A stretch of 64,000 nt of DNA from Candidatus Endomicrobium embiratermitis (GCA_009781315.1 WQYI01000003.1:124001-188000), one strand, 5' to 3'; positions 51,096 to 60,515 are shown, counted from the first letter of the stretch. The notes: generated from the sequence alone by a model not told the origin. Numbers and translations are program-made.

Positions 51096-51810
51096 AATAG
51101 CTTTAGTCACCGGAGCAAGCAAGGGAATAGGAGCGGAAATCGCCAGAACTTTGGCAAGAGACGGTTTTGACATATGGCTTAATTACCGCTCAAACGACAC
51201 TGAAGCTCAAAAAGTCAAACAAGAGATTGAGAACTTAGGCAGGGGCTGCCTGCTTTTAAAGTTTGACGTTGCCGATTATAAAAATACCGAAGCAATATTA
51301 TCCCCGCTTTTGGAAACGCAAACTCCGTTTGCCGTAGTAAACAATGCCGGGTTCCGCAAAGATACCCTTTTAATGTGGATGAAAGAAAGCGAATGGAAAG
51401 ACGTGGTTTCCGTAACTTTAGACGGATTTTTTAATGTTACAAAACAAGTTTTGCCGTTTATGATAAGGGCGCGCGAAGGAAGAATTATAAACATATCGTC
51501 CGCCGCGGCTCATTTCGGCGTTCCCGGACAAACTAATTATTCGGCCGCGAAAGCCGGGCTTATAGGCGCGACAAAATCTTTGGCAATGGAAGTCGCAAAA
51601 AGAAATATTCTCGTAAACGCTGTTTCACCGGGTTTTATAGGCACGGAAATACTTGAAGGCTTGCCTATGGAACAAATCCTTAAAACCATACCGCTGGGAA
51701 AGACAGGCGAACCAAAAGACGTCGCGGAAATAGTTTCATTTTTAGCTTCGGATAAAGCAGGTTATATTACGGGCAAAGTTTTTCAAATTGACGGCGGAAT
51801 CGGCGCTTAA
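51085..51810 (+). CDS. fabG: 3-Ketoacyl-ACP reductase FabG-like, cluster ketoreductase 2
   Basis: The 241-residue SDR is close to FabG in length and motifs: TGASKGIGAEIARTLA, VNNAGF, catalytic Ser in NISSAAAHFG, and Tyr/Lys in YSAAKAG, followed by NAVSPGFIGTEI. It would reduce 3-ketoacyl-ACP. It overlaps the upstream gene by 11 bases. It may serve the polyene pathway or general fatty-acid synthesis. Confidence 0.9.
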   Translation: MEGKIALVTGASKGIGAEIARTLARDGFDIWLNYRSNDTEAQKVKQEIENLGRGCLLLKFDVADYKNTEAILSPLLETQTPFAVVNNAGFRKDTLLMWMKESEWKDVVSVTLDGFFNVTKQVLPFMIRAREGRIINISSAAAHFGVPGQTNYSAAKAGLIGATKSLAMEVAKRNILVNAVSPGFIGTEILEGLPMEQILKTIPLGKTGEPKDVAEIVSFLASDKAGYITGKVFQIDGGIGA

Positions 51811-51838
51811 CGGCAGTTGAATTGAAAAAAGGGTTTTC

Positions 51839-53287
51839 ATGAAATACGACGCGGTTGTTATAGGCAGCGGGATATCAGGATTGACTTCTGCTTTGCTTAT
51901 CGCCCAAAAAGGTAAAAAAGTCGCGATTGCAGAGCAGGCGCCTCATATAGCTCCTTTAATAGCCGGATTTGACAGAAATATCCGTATTTTTGAAAAAATG
52001 CACAAGGTGCATTTTGAAAGCGGGTTTCATTACGGAGCTGGGCTGGGCGAAAACGAAATATGCGGATTTCTGTTTAAAAAACTCGGGATCTCTGTCCCGG
52101 CAGTACCGTGCGATAAAGACAATTGCGACGAGATACACCTTTTAAAAAGCGGTAAAGTTTTTAAAACGCCCGTAGGAAAGCAAAGTTTTCAAAAAAGACT
52201 TGAAGAAACTTTTCCCGCTGAAAAAAGCGGCATAGCCGCTTTTTTGGACGATGTTCAAAAAACCATAGACGAAATGCCTTTTTTGAATCTCCATAAAAGA
52301 GACTATTCTTACAAAGAACTTTTAATATGGCCGGACGACGATAGAACTTTGCAGGGAGTTTTAGACAAGCATTTTAAAACATCCGAAATAAAAGTATTGC
52401 TTTCTTTTCCGACAATTTTATACGGAACGCCTCCTTCAAAAACCCCGTTTTCTTTATACTGCAGCTGCTCAGGCCTTATGTTTGAAAGCATTTGGAAAAT
52501 AAAAGGCGGCGCGGGTGACCTTGTCACCATTTATAGAAAGGCTCTTAAGGAAAACAATATAGAAATCTTTACAAATAAAAAAGCCGTAAAAATAGAGTTT
52601 GACGAAAAAACTTCAGACAAAAAAATAATTTTTGCCGACAATTCGGAAATCATCTGCGAAACATGCGTTTCCTCGGTTCACCCGAAAGAGTTTGTAAAAA
52701 TCGCCCCCGAAGGAACATACCGCAAAAATCACATCGAGAGAATAAATTCTCTTGAAGAAACGCCCGGATTTTTTATTTTGTACGGCGTTTTGGAAAACGG
52801 AAAACGCTACGCAAATACAAACACGTCTTTTCTGGCAAGCGACAATTTTAAAAACGTTTATCCCGAAGGCAAAGAAAAAATGATGTATGTAAATTTTTCG
52901 GATACCGATCCTCAATGCGTATGCGCCGTTGTTTTTGAAAACGGCGATGAAAAAGAATGGGAGATTCCCGAAAAAGATTACATCGAAAAGAAAAATAAAA
53001 CGGTTGCGGAAATAAAAAAACGGCTAAAAGAGCTTTATCCAGAAGTTGCGGACAATGTTAATTTCTGCGACGCGGCTACTCCTAAAACTTTTAAAAAATA
53101 CGTAAACTATTACAGCGGTTACGGCATAATGCATAAAGCGAACAGCGTCGCGGTTTTGCCCGCGACAAAAATCCCGGGATTGTTTTTAACCGGACAGGCG
53201 GTTGTGGCTCCCGGCCTTATGGGCGCTTTGCTTTCGTCTTTTCTAACTGATAAGATAATGAGCTCGGCAAATAGCAAGAATATATAA
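51839..53287 (+). CDS. Phytoene-desaturase/retinol-saturase-like FAD oxidoreductase
   Basis: The 482-residue flavoprotein starts with the dinucleotide motif VIGSGISGLTSALLIAQ and ends with a second FAD motif (PGLFLTGQAVVAPGLMGALL). A central substrate region (SLYCSCSGLMFESIWKIKGGAG) is typical of the CrtI/all-trans-retinol saturase superfamily. It would add or remove double bonds or isomerise a polyene. Such enzymes occur in carotenoid clusters and, as I recall, in ladderane-associated clusters, but are not a standard part of aryl-polyene clusters. Ribosome site weak. Confidence 0.8.
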   Translation: MKYDAVVIGSGISGLTSALLIAQKGKKVAIAEQAPHIAPLIAGFDRNIRIFEKMHKVHFESGFHYGAGLGENEICGFLFKKLGISVPAVPCDKDNCDEIHLLKSGKVFKTPVGKQSFQKRLEETFPAEKSGIAAFLDDVQKTIDEMPFLNLHKRDYSYKELLIWPDDDRTLQGVLDKHFKTSEIKVLLSFPTILYGTPPSKTPFSLYCSCSGLMFESIWKIKGGAGDLVTIYRKALKENNIEIFTNKKAVKIEFDEKTSDKKIIFADNSEIICETCVSSVHPKEFVKIAPEGTYRKNHIERINSLEETPGFFILYGVLENGKRYANTNTSFLASDNFKNVYPEGKEKMMYVNFSDTDPQCVCAVVFENGDEKEWEIPEKDYIEKKNKTVAEIKKRLKELYPEVADNVNFCDAATPKTFKKYVNYYSGYGIMHKANSVAVLPATKIPGLFLTGQAVVAPGLMGALLSSFLTDKIMSSANSKNI

Positions 53288-53320
53288 AATACAGCAGAAT
53301 TATTTCCTGAAACGCACAGA

Positions 53321-53400
53321 TGTCATTCTGCGTTGCGAAGCAATCGCAGAATCTATGGATTTATAGACCCTGCGAGAGACTTCGTCTCCGCAGGGTGACA
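53321..53400. repeat. GTCATTCTGCG...CGCAGGGTGACA double hairpin
   Basis: Two hairpins, ATTCTGCG/CGCAGAAT (53325-53352) and CCCTGCG/CGCAGGG (about 53368-53397), lie inside outer arms TGTCATT.../...GTGACA. It fills the 162-base gap before the exporter gene. Confidence 0.75.
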
Positions 53401-53449
53401 ATTTAGTTGTTCTCCGCAGCTTTCTTTTGCGAGATATAGGTTAATATTT

Positions 53450-56176
53450 ATGATGATATACCCTTTTATTTTCAAACATAAAAAAGTTTACATTGCCGCG
53501 ATATGCGTTATGTTCGCGGTTTTTGCGTTTTTATTCTCAAAAATTAAATTTAAAGAAGATATTTCCGAAATGCTTCCTGACAGCTTGGGAACGGAGATCA
53601 AACTTTTCCAAAACTCTCCGCTTTCAAATAAACTTTTTGTCGTAATAGAAAGCAACGACAACGAAGTTTCGTTAAACGCGGCTCAGACGGTTTCCGAGGC
53701 GCTGGAAAGCAATCAAGAACTTAACCTTAGCGCTCCCAAAGCGGACAGAGATTTTTTACTGTCGTTTTATCATTATGTCCCTAACATCTGGAACGAAAAT
53801 ATTCAAAACAGAGTCGGGCTGATTCTTGATAAAAAAAACATAGCTTCAAATATCGGAGAACGCCTGCAGCACGCCTTTTCTCCCGAAGGAATATTCTTCA
53901 GGGATTTTATCATAAACGATCCTCTCGGACTGCTTCCCGCCTTTGCGCAAGAACTTAAAAATCTCGATATTACAAACTCTTTCGAAACGGATAACGGTTT
54001 TATGTCAACCGACAACGGCAAAAAAATACTGCTTATTTTCGATTACCCTAAAAATTCGCTTGATTTGGGTTTTTCAAGAAAATTAAAATCCGTCTTTGAC
54101 GAAATAAAACTTTCTCTGCCCGAAGGCGTCAACGCGTTTTTTATGGGCGCGCCGAGATACACGCTTGAAAATAACGCGGTCATAATACGGGACATAAAAA
54201 ATATTTCAATAATATCTTTCGCGCTGATGGCAATTTTATTTTTTGTTTTTTTAAGGGACAAAAAAGCCATTTTGATTTATCTTGTGCCTCCCGCGGTTGT
54301 AGCTTTCGCGGCTGTCATAACAAGTTTTATTTTTAACGGAATATCCGGAATTACCATAGGTTTCGGCGCGGTGCTGATGGGCCTTTCGATAGACTATTGC
54401 GTGTACGCTTATTTTGCTTTAAAAGCGTCCGAAGAAAAAGACAGATTTAATTCAATGAAAAAAATATTCAAATCTGTCGCGGTAAGCGCTTTAACGTCAA
54501 TTCTCACTTTTTCGCTTTTGTGGTTTTCCGATATAGGGGTATTCAGGCAGGTAGCTCTTTTTTGCGCCGCGGGTTTGACGGCGGCTTTCTTAATAGCCTT
54601 TTTTATCGCCCCTGTAATTTTTGACTGCGCGAACGAAGTCCCGAATACGCACAACGATGCGATCCGGATAAGCAAACTAAACCCGCCCGCTGCCGTATTA
54701 ATTTTATCGGCTGTATTTATAGCCGCGATAATCAGCTTTAACTACGTTAAATTCGACGTTTCTTTGGATTCTCTGAACACTGTTTCGCAAAATTTTGAAA
54801 AAGACAAAAAGATATTTGAACAAATTACCGGAAACGCGTATAATAATAATGAGTTTTTATTTGTTTTCGGAAGCACAAAAGAGGAAGCGCTTAAAAATAA
54901 CGAAATTATTTCACGCGAAAACAAAGATATTTTAAAATTGTCCGGACTTTTCCCAAGCGAAAAAACAAAAGAGCAAAACCTTATAATGTGGAAAAAGTTT
55001 TGGACGCCGGCCAAAATTGCCCAAGTAAAAGAAGAAATAGAAAAAGCCTCAAAAAAATATAATATTAAGCCCGGCGTTTTTAATGATTTCTACGGCTTTT
55101 TAGAAACGGGTAAACATAAAGAAAGCAAAGCTTTCGAAGCTTTTAGTTTAGATATATTTTATAATCCCGTTATAGAGATAGACGGGGAATATGCTTTTAC
55201 GAATATTTTGCCCCAAAACGGCAAAATTTTAAATTCACAAAACATAAAAACTTTGGTAATATCCAATAAAACGCTTCAGGAAAAAATAACAGCCGAAGTT
55301 TTCTCAAGTTTTTATATAATAACAGGCGTTCTTTTATTATGTTCTTTTGTCGTGCTTGCGGTTTTATTAAAAGACGTTAAACTCGCGTTTTTAAGCCTTA
55401 CTCCGGTATTGTGCGGCGCATGCGTTTTTTTTATCACGGCCGCGGTTTTAGGAATAGAGGTAAATTTGTTCGGTCTTTTCGCAATACCGCTTCTTTTGGG
55501 ACTGGGCATAGATTACGCGGTATTTATGATTTACAAAATAAAAGGAGACTCAAAACTTCATCCGATAAAAGCCGTAGTCATAGCGGCCATGTCGACGCTT
55601 ATAGGCTTCGGTTCGCTTATGGCGGCAAGTCATAAAGTTTTGTTTATAATAGGTTTTATGGTTTTTACAGGAATTTTAACGGCAATACTTGTAAGTATTT
55701 TTATAGTTCCCGCGTTTTTAAAAAAACACGAAAACGACGGTACGTTAAAAATTTTACTTTTAACCGTAATCTTCGCCGTATCGTTTTCCGCATGCGCTGC
55801 AACAAACAAGAGAATAAATTATAACGCGCAGGAACCGTCCGCTCTAAGCATGGCGAAAAACAAAACGTCGATGTTTTACGGCTCATACATGTATGACTTG
55901 CAATTTAAAGCAATAACCGTTGAAGAAAACGACGGCGTAAGAGTAGTGATTATGAGCGATTTAGGCGTTAAGCTTCAGGATATGAAAATAAAAAAAGACG
56001 GCGAGACAGACGTTTATTTTTATATTTCGTATATGCCGAAATCCGTAATCGAGCAATTTGCGGATTTTTTTAAAGAATTGTTTATGAGCGATAAAAAAGA
56101 AAATATAAAAATAATAGGCGGAAGAATTTATTATTTTAATCAAGACGAGCCCGTGTTATGGGTAATAAAAATATGA
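53450..56176 (+). CDS. MMPL/RND exporter fused to a DUF3261-like lipoprotein domain
   Basis: The 908-residue product has two copies of the RND/MMPL unit: one TM, a periplasmic domain and a five-helix bundle, with SIDYCVYAYFALKAS near 320 and GIDYAVFMIYKIKGD near 690. At about 762 the transporter ends and a hydrophobic segment with a lipobox-like FSAC (Cys at 782) begins. A ~125-residue domain follows (SMFYGSYMYDLQFKAITVE, YFYISYMP, IIGGRIYYFNQDEPVLWVI), resembling DUF3261 lipoproteins of aryl-polyene clusters. There is no start codon at the junction, so the lipoprotein is expressed as an extension of the exporter. The exporter likely moves the polyene to the outer membrane. Confidence 0.75.
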   Translation: MMIYPFIFKHKKVYIAAICVMFAVFAFLFSKIKFKEDISEMLPDSLGTEIKLFQNSPLSNKLFVVIESNDNEVSLNAAQTVSEALESNQELNLSAPKADRDFLLSFYHYVPNIWNENIQNRVGLILDKKNIASNIGERLQHAFSPEGIFFRDFIINDPLGLLPAFAQELKNLDITNSFETDNGFMSTDNGKKILLIFDYPKNSLDLGFSRKLKSVFDEIKLSLPEGVNAFFMGAPRYTLENNAVIIRDIKNISIISFALMAILFFVFLRDKKAILIYLVPPAVVAFAAVITSFIFNGISGITIGFGAVLMGLSIDYCVYAYFALKASEEKDRFNSMKKIFKSVAVSALTSILTFSLLWFSDIGVFRQVALFCAAGLTAAFLIAFFIAPVIFDCANEVPNTHNDAIRISKLNPPAAVLILSAVFIAAIISFNYVKFDVSLDSLNTVSQNFEKDKKIFEQITGNAYNNNEFLFVFGSTKEEALKNNEIISRENKDILKLSGLFPSEKTKEQNLIMWKKFWTPAKIAQVKEEIEKASKKYNIKPGVFNDFYGFLETGKHKESKAFEAFSLDIFYNPVIEIDGEYAFTNILPQNGKILNSQNIKTLVISNKTLQEKITAEVFSSFYIITGVLLLCSFVVLAVLLKDVKLAFLSLTPVLCGACVFFITAAVLGIEVNLFGLFAIPLLLGLGIDYAVFMIYKIKGDSKLHPIKAVVIAAMSTLIGFGSLMAASHKVLFIIGFMVFTGILTAILVSIFIVPAFLKKHENDGTLKILLLTVIFAVSFSACAATNKRINYNAQEPSALSMAKNKTSMFYGSYMYDLQFKAITVEENDGVRVVIMSDLGVKLQDMKIKKDGETDVYFYISYMPKSVIEQFADFFKELFMSDKKENIKIIGGRIYYFNQDEPVLWVIKI

Positions 56177-56511
56177 TAAACGCGGAAACCGATATATCAG
56201 CGTCTTTTAAAAACCAAGACGGCAATATTTTTACGTTTTTTATAGACAAAAATTTTACGGCTTTTCAGGGACATTTTCCCGAAAACCCATTGCTTCCCGG
56301 GATTGTCCATATAGAAATCGCTTTATTTTGCTTAAAAAAACTTTTAAATAAAAACGACGCTGCCCTTAAAGAAGTCAAGAAAGCCAAATTCATAAAACCG
56401 ATTTTACCCGATACCGCGATTTGCGCTGTTATAACCGAAAACGGGGAATATTTTAATATTACTATTAAAGACGATAAAGAAACGTATTCGCAAATTTCCA
56501 TCGCGGTATGA
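56173..56511 (+). CDS. Short hotdog dehydratase, ApeI/FabZ-like
   Basis: The 112-residue product starts at the ATG overlapping the exporter stop (ATGA); an ATG 15 bases upstream is an alternative. FQGHFPENPLLPGIVHIE is the FabZ-type catalytic motif with His, and KKAKFIKPI continues the hotdog strand. It is shorter than FabZ and resembles the small dehydratases of aryl-polyene clusters. It would act with the dehydratase encoded at 36846. Confidence 0.75.
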   Translation: MINAETDISASFKNQDGNIFTFFIDKNFTAFQGHFPENPLLPGIVHIEIALFCLKKLLNKNDAALKEVKKAKFIKPILPDTAICAVITENGEYFNITIKDDKETYSQISIAV

Positions 56512-56521
56512 TAAAGGAAAA

Positions 56522-56983
56522 ATGATAAAGAAATCTTATTTTAAAACAAATCCGGACGACCCTAAACCTTTAAGCTGCGTAAGCGAATTCATAGTACGCT
56601 TTAACGAGCTTGATCCGATGAGCATCGTATGGCACGGGAATTACGCCGTATATTTTGAAGAAGGGCGTCTGGCTTTAGGAAGAAAATTCGGCATAGGTTA
56701 TATGGATTTTTACAATAAAGGCGTTACCATACCTTTAAAACAAATTCATTTTGATTATTTCAAACCTCTGGAATTTGCAAAAACCTATAAAATAGAAACT
56801 CTTCTTTACTGGAACGAAGCGGCGAGACTCGATTTTGAGTTCCGCATTTATAACCAGGGCAACGATATTATGACTTCAGGTTACAGTATTCAGCTTATGA
56901 TAGATAAAGATAAAGGCGTCCTGGTGAACAAACCCGATTTTTACGAAGATATATGCAAAAAATGGCGTGACGGGAAGTTTTAA
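56522..56983 (+). CDS. 4HBT-type acyl-CoA/ACP thioesterase (YbgC-like)
   Basis: The 153-residue hotdog protein shows the YbgC-type catalytic run NELDPMSIVWHGNYAVYFEEGR, with Asp in the loop and the conserved HGNY, and the strand KQIHFDYFKPLEF. It would release the chain from ACP or edit misloaded ACP. The start has AAAGGAAAA upstream and lies 10 bases after the dehydratase stop. Confidence 0.85.
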   Translation: MIKKSYFKTNPDDPKPLSCVSEFIVRFNELDPMSIVWHGNYAVYFEEGRLALGRKFGIGYMDFYNKGVTIPLKQIHFDYFKPLEFAKTYKIETLLYWNEAARLDFEFRIYNQGNDIMTSGYSIQLMIDKDKGVLVNKPDFYEDICKKWRDGKF

Positions 56984-56991
56984 CGGGATTT

Positions 56992-58320
56992 ATGGCAAAA
57001 ATTCTCCTCATTTCGTCTAACCTTTACCAATATCCTTATCCGGTTTATCCTTCTGGAATGTCCGCAATAAGCGCGGCGTTAAAACGCGGCGGACATCAAA
57101 CTTTTCAATACGATATGCTTTTCCCGAAACAATCCCTTGAAAAAGTAATCGAAGATTTCAATCCTGATATTGTCGGAATTTCCGTACGCAATATAGACAA
57201 TGAAGATTCTCTTTCCATTGACAATCATTGGTCTGGAGATGCCGTTAGAAGTATTGTTTCTACTATAAAAAATGCCAAAGGCACCCCGGTTTTTTTGGGC
57301 GGCGCGGGTTTTTCGGTTGCAGGCGAGGAATTTTTAAATTATACGAAAGCCGATTTCGGAATTATAGGTGCAGGCGAGATTTCCACGGCAAAGCTTGTAA
57401 ATGACATTTTGTCCGGAAAAGCAAAAAATAAAATTTACCGTTCTAAAGGTATAACGTCCGATATCCGGTACATTGTTCCGGACATCGACGCGGACTTGCT
57501 TAAAAAATACGCCGACGCCGGAGGACTTCTCGGCGTAATTTCAAAACGCGGCTGCGCGTATTCGTGCGGCTATTGTTCTTACCCTTTAATCGACGGGGGC
57601 TTAGCCTCTTTTGATATAAAAACAATCGTTCGTTATATAAAAATGCTGGAAACCGAATACGGCGTAAAAGAAATTTTTTTCACGGATTCGGTTTTTAACG
57701 ACTCTTGCGGATTTGCGAAAGCTTTGTGCGAAGAAATGATTAAACAAAAAACGCAAATAAAATTTGCGGCATACTTTAATCCCGCGGGAACTTCTTTTGA
57801 CGAATTAAAATTGTATAAAGAAGCGGGATTGTTCGCGGTTGAACTCGGCACGGACGCTTCCACCGACACGACATTAAAAGCCTTAAATAAGCCTTTTAAT
57901 TTTAAAGAAGTCGAAGACTTCCAAAACATGTGTGACAGTCTGCAAATCCCATGCGCTCACTTTATTATTTTCGGCGGACCCGGAGAAACTATGCAGACAG
58001 TCCGCGAAGGCCTTGAAAACATAAAAAAACTCAAAAACGGCGTAGTCATGGTTTTTTGCAGAATAAGAATACATTACGGCACGGACATTTATAAACAGGC
58101 TTTGGCAGAAGGGAAAATAACAAAAGAAACAAGTTTATTAAAACCTTATTATTACTTTTCAGACAAAATCGATATTTCAGAAATGAATAAAATGATAGAA
58201 CAATCCTTCAAAGGCAACAGAAAAAGAATTTTTCCTCCCGAAAAAGGCGAAGAAATGATGCGGACTATAAGAAAATTCGGATGCAAAGGCTTGCTCTGGG
58301 ACACCTTAGTAAAGGCATAG
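56992..58320 (+). CDS. B12-binding-domain radical SAM protein of lipid/polyene clusters
   Basis: The 442-residue product has an N-terminal Rossmann-like cobalamin-binding region (~1-150: VYPSGMSAISAALKRGGH and IVGISVRNIDNE). I see no DxHxxG motif, so any cobalamin would bind base-on or with other ligands. The radical SAM core follows, with C188, C192 and C195 in RGCAYSCGYCSYPLID. Relatives sit in lipid clusters, including ladderane-associated ones, and in other type II clusters. Class B methyltransfer at an unactivated carbon is one possibility. It follows the thioesterase gene by 8 bases, and its product would act on the growing or finished chain. Confidence 0.75.
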   Translation: MAKILLISSNLYQYPYPVYPSGMSAISAALKRGGHQTFQYDMLFPKQSLEKVIEDFNPDIVGISVRNIDNEDSLSIDNHWSGDAVRSIVSTIKNAKGTPVFLGGAGFSVAGEEFLNYTKADFGIIGAGEISTAKLVNDILSGKAKNKIYRSKGITSDIRYIVPDIDADLLKKYADAGGLLGVISKRGCAYSCGYCSYPLIDGGLASFDIKTIVRYIKMLETEYGVKEIFFTDSVFNDSCGFAKALCEEMIKQKTQIKFAAYFNPAGTSFDELKLYKEAGLFAVELGTDASTDTTLKALNKPFNFKEVEDFQNMCDSLQIPCAHFIIFGGPGETMQTVREGLENIKKLKNGVVMVFCRIRIHYGTDIYKQALAEGKITKETSLLKPYYYFSDKIDISEMNKMIEQSFKGNRKRIFPPEKGEEMMRTIRKFGCKGLLWDTLVKA

Positions 58321-58328
58321 TTAAATTA

Positions 58329-59489
58329 ATGAGCAATTATAAACCTTTAATCGTTATTCCTCTTTATAATCACGCGGCGACTGTCCGTAAAGTCGCCGAG
58401 GAAGCTTTGCTGCTTTATAAAGACGTTTTGGTTATCGACGACGGAAGCACGGACAAAGGGATTGAAAAGTTAAAAGGCCTTCATTTAAACACGCTTCATT
58501 TTGACAAAAATAAAGGCAAAGGCGCGGCTATTATTTCCGCGGCATACTATGCTAAAGCAAACGGTTTTACCCATATTGTAACAATTGACGCGGACGGGCA
58601 GCATTTTCCTTCCGATATTCCCAAACTTCTTGAATATTCAAAACAACACGAACATTCGATTGTTATAGGCAAAAGAAAATTTGAAAATTCGGCGGCTCCG
58701 GCAGCTTCTAAATTCGGCCGTAAATTTTCGGGCTTTTGGGCAAAAGTCCAGACAGGCAAAACCATAATAGACATGCAAAGCGGTTTCAGAGTTTATCCTG
58801 TGGAAGTTTTCGGCAAATATAAATTTTTCAGCAGACGGTTCGCTTTTGAAATCGAAGTGATAATAAAAGCGTTATGGGCGGGTCTTTCGGTTGAAGAAGT
58901 CGACATAGAAGTTTATTATCCCCAAAACCGCAACGAGCGCGTCTCGCATTTTAAACTTATAAAAGATAATTTCCGAATCGGAATTTTAAATACTTACCTT
59001 ACTATGCGTTCTATGTTACCGGTGCCGCACAAAAAATATGTCAAAAACGATAAAGGAGAGCTGGTCTCTTTAAATCCTTTCAAGGTTGTAGCCGAGCAAT
59101 TAAAGAGCGATAACAATCCATTTCATCTGGGCTGTTCGGCCGCATGGGGATCTTTTTGGGGCGCGCTCGCGCTGCCCGGAGTAAGAACTTTTATTTTAAT
59201 GGTCGGCGTAGGCTGGTTTAACTTAAACAGAGCCGTTGCTTTCAGCGTTGATAAACTCGCTATGCCTCCTTTTATACCTTTTGTATGCATACAGGTCGGT
59301 TATTTTCTTAGACACGGACATTTTCTTACCGAAGTAAGCTGGCAGGTTTTAGGCGTGCAATTTTTACAAAGAGTATGGGAATGGGTTTTAGGTTCTCTGA
59401 TAGTAGCCCCTGTTTTCGCGTTGATAGTAGGAGGCACTGTTTACGTTATAGGAAAAATTATGAGAATCGGAGCTAAAAAACTGCTTTAA
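58329..59489 (+). CDS. Family 2 glycosyltransferase with C-terminal DUF2062 membrane domain
   Basis: The 386-residue product starts at ATG 58329 (MSNYKPLIVIPLYNHAAT), 9 bases after the radical SAM stop; an earlier in-frame codon lies inside that gene. VIDDGSTDKG and TIDADGQHFPSD are the GT2 nucleotide-sugar and DxD motifs. From ~255 the chain is hydrophobic (PFHLGCSAAWGSFWGALALP, RTFILMVGVGWFNLNRAV), matching DUF2062. In known aryl-polyene clusters a similar glycosyltransferase is fused to an LpxL-like acyltransferase; here that partner is a separate gene at 59625. Confidence 0.85.
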   Translation: MSNYKPLIVIPLYNHAATVRKVAEEALLLYKDVLVIDDGSTDKGIEKLKGLHLNTLHFDKNKGKGAAIISAAYYAKANGFTHIVTIDADGQHFPSDIPKLLEYSKQHEHSIVIGKRKFENSAAPAASKFGRKFSGFWAKVQTGKTIIDMQSGFRVYPVEVFGKYKFFSRRFAFEIEVIIKALWAGLSVEEVDIEVYYPQNRNERVSHFKLIKDNFRIGILNTYLTMRSMLPVPHKKYVKNDKGELVSLNPFKVVAEQLKSDNNPFHLGCSAAWGSFWGALALPGVRTFILMVGVGWFNLNRAVAFSVDKLAMPPFIPFVCIQVGYFLRHGHFLTEVSWQVLGVQFLQRVWEWVLGSLIVAPVFALIVGGTVYVIGKIMRIGAKKLL

Positions 59490-59494
59490 AACAA

Positions 59495-59610
59495 ATGAGG
59501 AATTAGGAGTGAGGAATGAGGAGTTTAGGAGTTTTCGTAAAACGAAAACATATTATACGTTTCGCCATAGGCGAAACATAATCATTCCTAATTTCTAATT
59601 ACTCATTGCA
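59495..59610. repeat. Inverted repeat with GAGTTAGGA-type arms and nested hairpins
   Basis: Left arm AATGAGGAATTAGGAGTGAG and GAATGAGGAG mirror CATTCCTAATTTCTAATTAC and TCATTG on the right. Inside are GTTTTCGT/ACGAAAAC (59531-59549) and GTTTCGCC/GGCGAAAC (59559-59577). Confidence 0.8.
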
Positions 59611-59624
59611 ATTAAGGAGAGGCT

Positions 59625-60515
59625 GTGTCTCAAAACTGGACGGGTAAAAGTTTAGGCAGCTCGTTTTTTCAAAACCTTTTAGGTTTTTTTATAAAATACG
59701 GCGGAAAATACATAGCGTATTTTATTTTGTATTTTGTCGTAATCTTTTACACTTTGCTGCCGTCCGTAAGACGTAAAGCTTCTTTTTATTTAAAGCGGCG
59801 TTTCCCCGAAAGCAGCGCGTTAGAGCTGTTTTTTCACACTTATAAACTTAACCTTACTTTCGGAAAAATTTTGACCGACAGGGCAATTTTGGGAATAAGG
59901 GGCGAGAGCGAAGTAGTTTCGTCCGAAGCGGATAAACAGCTTTGCAGGGACTTGCTTGCTAAGGGCAAAGGGCTTATTATATTAACCGCGCATTGCGGGT
60001 GCTGGCAGGCGGCAATGTCGTCTTTTGATTTTTTACCCGAAGAAAAATACGTGCTTTATCACAAAAGCCGCGAAGACGTAGACAAACATGCTCATGAATT
60101 GTCCGGCAAAAAGTCTCCCGTCAAGTTTATAGACCCGGCAAGTTTTGGGGGCGGGTTGATAGAAACTCTTGCGGTTTTACAAAAAAAGGCTATACTTTGC
60201 GCAATGGCCGACAGAACTTTCGGCGATAAAGTTAATTCCGTCGAGGTCGATTTTCTCTGCGGAAAAATAGACGCGCCGTTTGGCATTTACAGAATTGCCG
60301 CCGCGCAGGAAACTCCGATAGCCGTAATTTTTTTCCCTTATAAAGGCAGCGGAAAAATAGATTCCGTTATTGCCGATATTTTTTACGTGGAAGACAAAGG
60401 CGGACGCCTTGTGAACAATTATTTAAAAGAAGTCGAGAAATTTGCAAAGTCTCTGGAAAAATTCACGCGGGAATATCCGTATCAGTTCTTCAATTATTAC
60501 AATATGTGGAAATGA
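59625..60515 (+). CDS. LpxL/HtrB-like acyltransferase with HX4Q motif
   Basis: The 296-residue product has an N-terminal membrane segment (~18-45), then the family's catalytic region LILTAHCGCWQAAMSSFDF. Most LpxL proteins have HX4(D/E) (as in HFGNWE); here the acidic position is Gln. I recall similar variants in aryl-polyene-associated relatives, so activity may persist through another residue. The conserved GTR-like region is ADRTFGDKVNS. GTG at 59625 has AAGGAG 6 bases upstream. It would acylate the glycosylated polyene or glycolipid. Confidence 0.75.
   Translation: MSQNWTGKSLGSSFFQNLLGFFIKYGGKYIAYFILYFVVIFYTLLPSVRRKASFYLKRRFPESSALELFFHTYKLNLTFGKILTDRAILGIRGESEVVSSEADKQLCRDLLAKGKGLIILTAHCGCWQAAMSSFDFLPEEKYVLYHKSREDVDKHAHELSGKKSPVKFIDPASFGGGLIETLAVLQKKAILCAMADRTFGDKVNSVEVDFLCGKIDAPFGIYRIAAAQETPIAVIFFPYKGSGKIDSVIADIFYVEDKGGRLVNNYLKEVEKFAKSLEKFTREYPYQFFNYYNMWK

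Noticed and set aside
49161-53400. Terminators after the DUF5672 and FAD oxidoreductase genes
   Set aside because: The hairpins belong to the dispersed GTCATTCC family and lack a T-run, so they are listed as repeats only.
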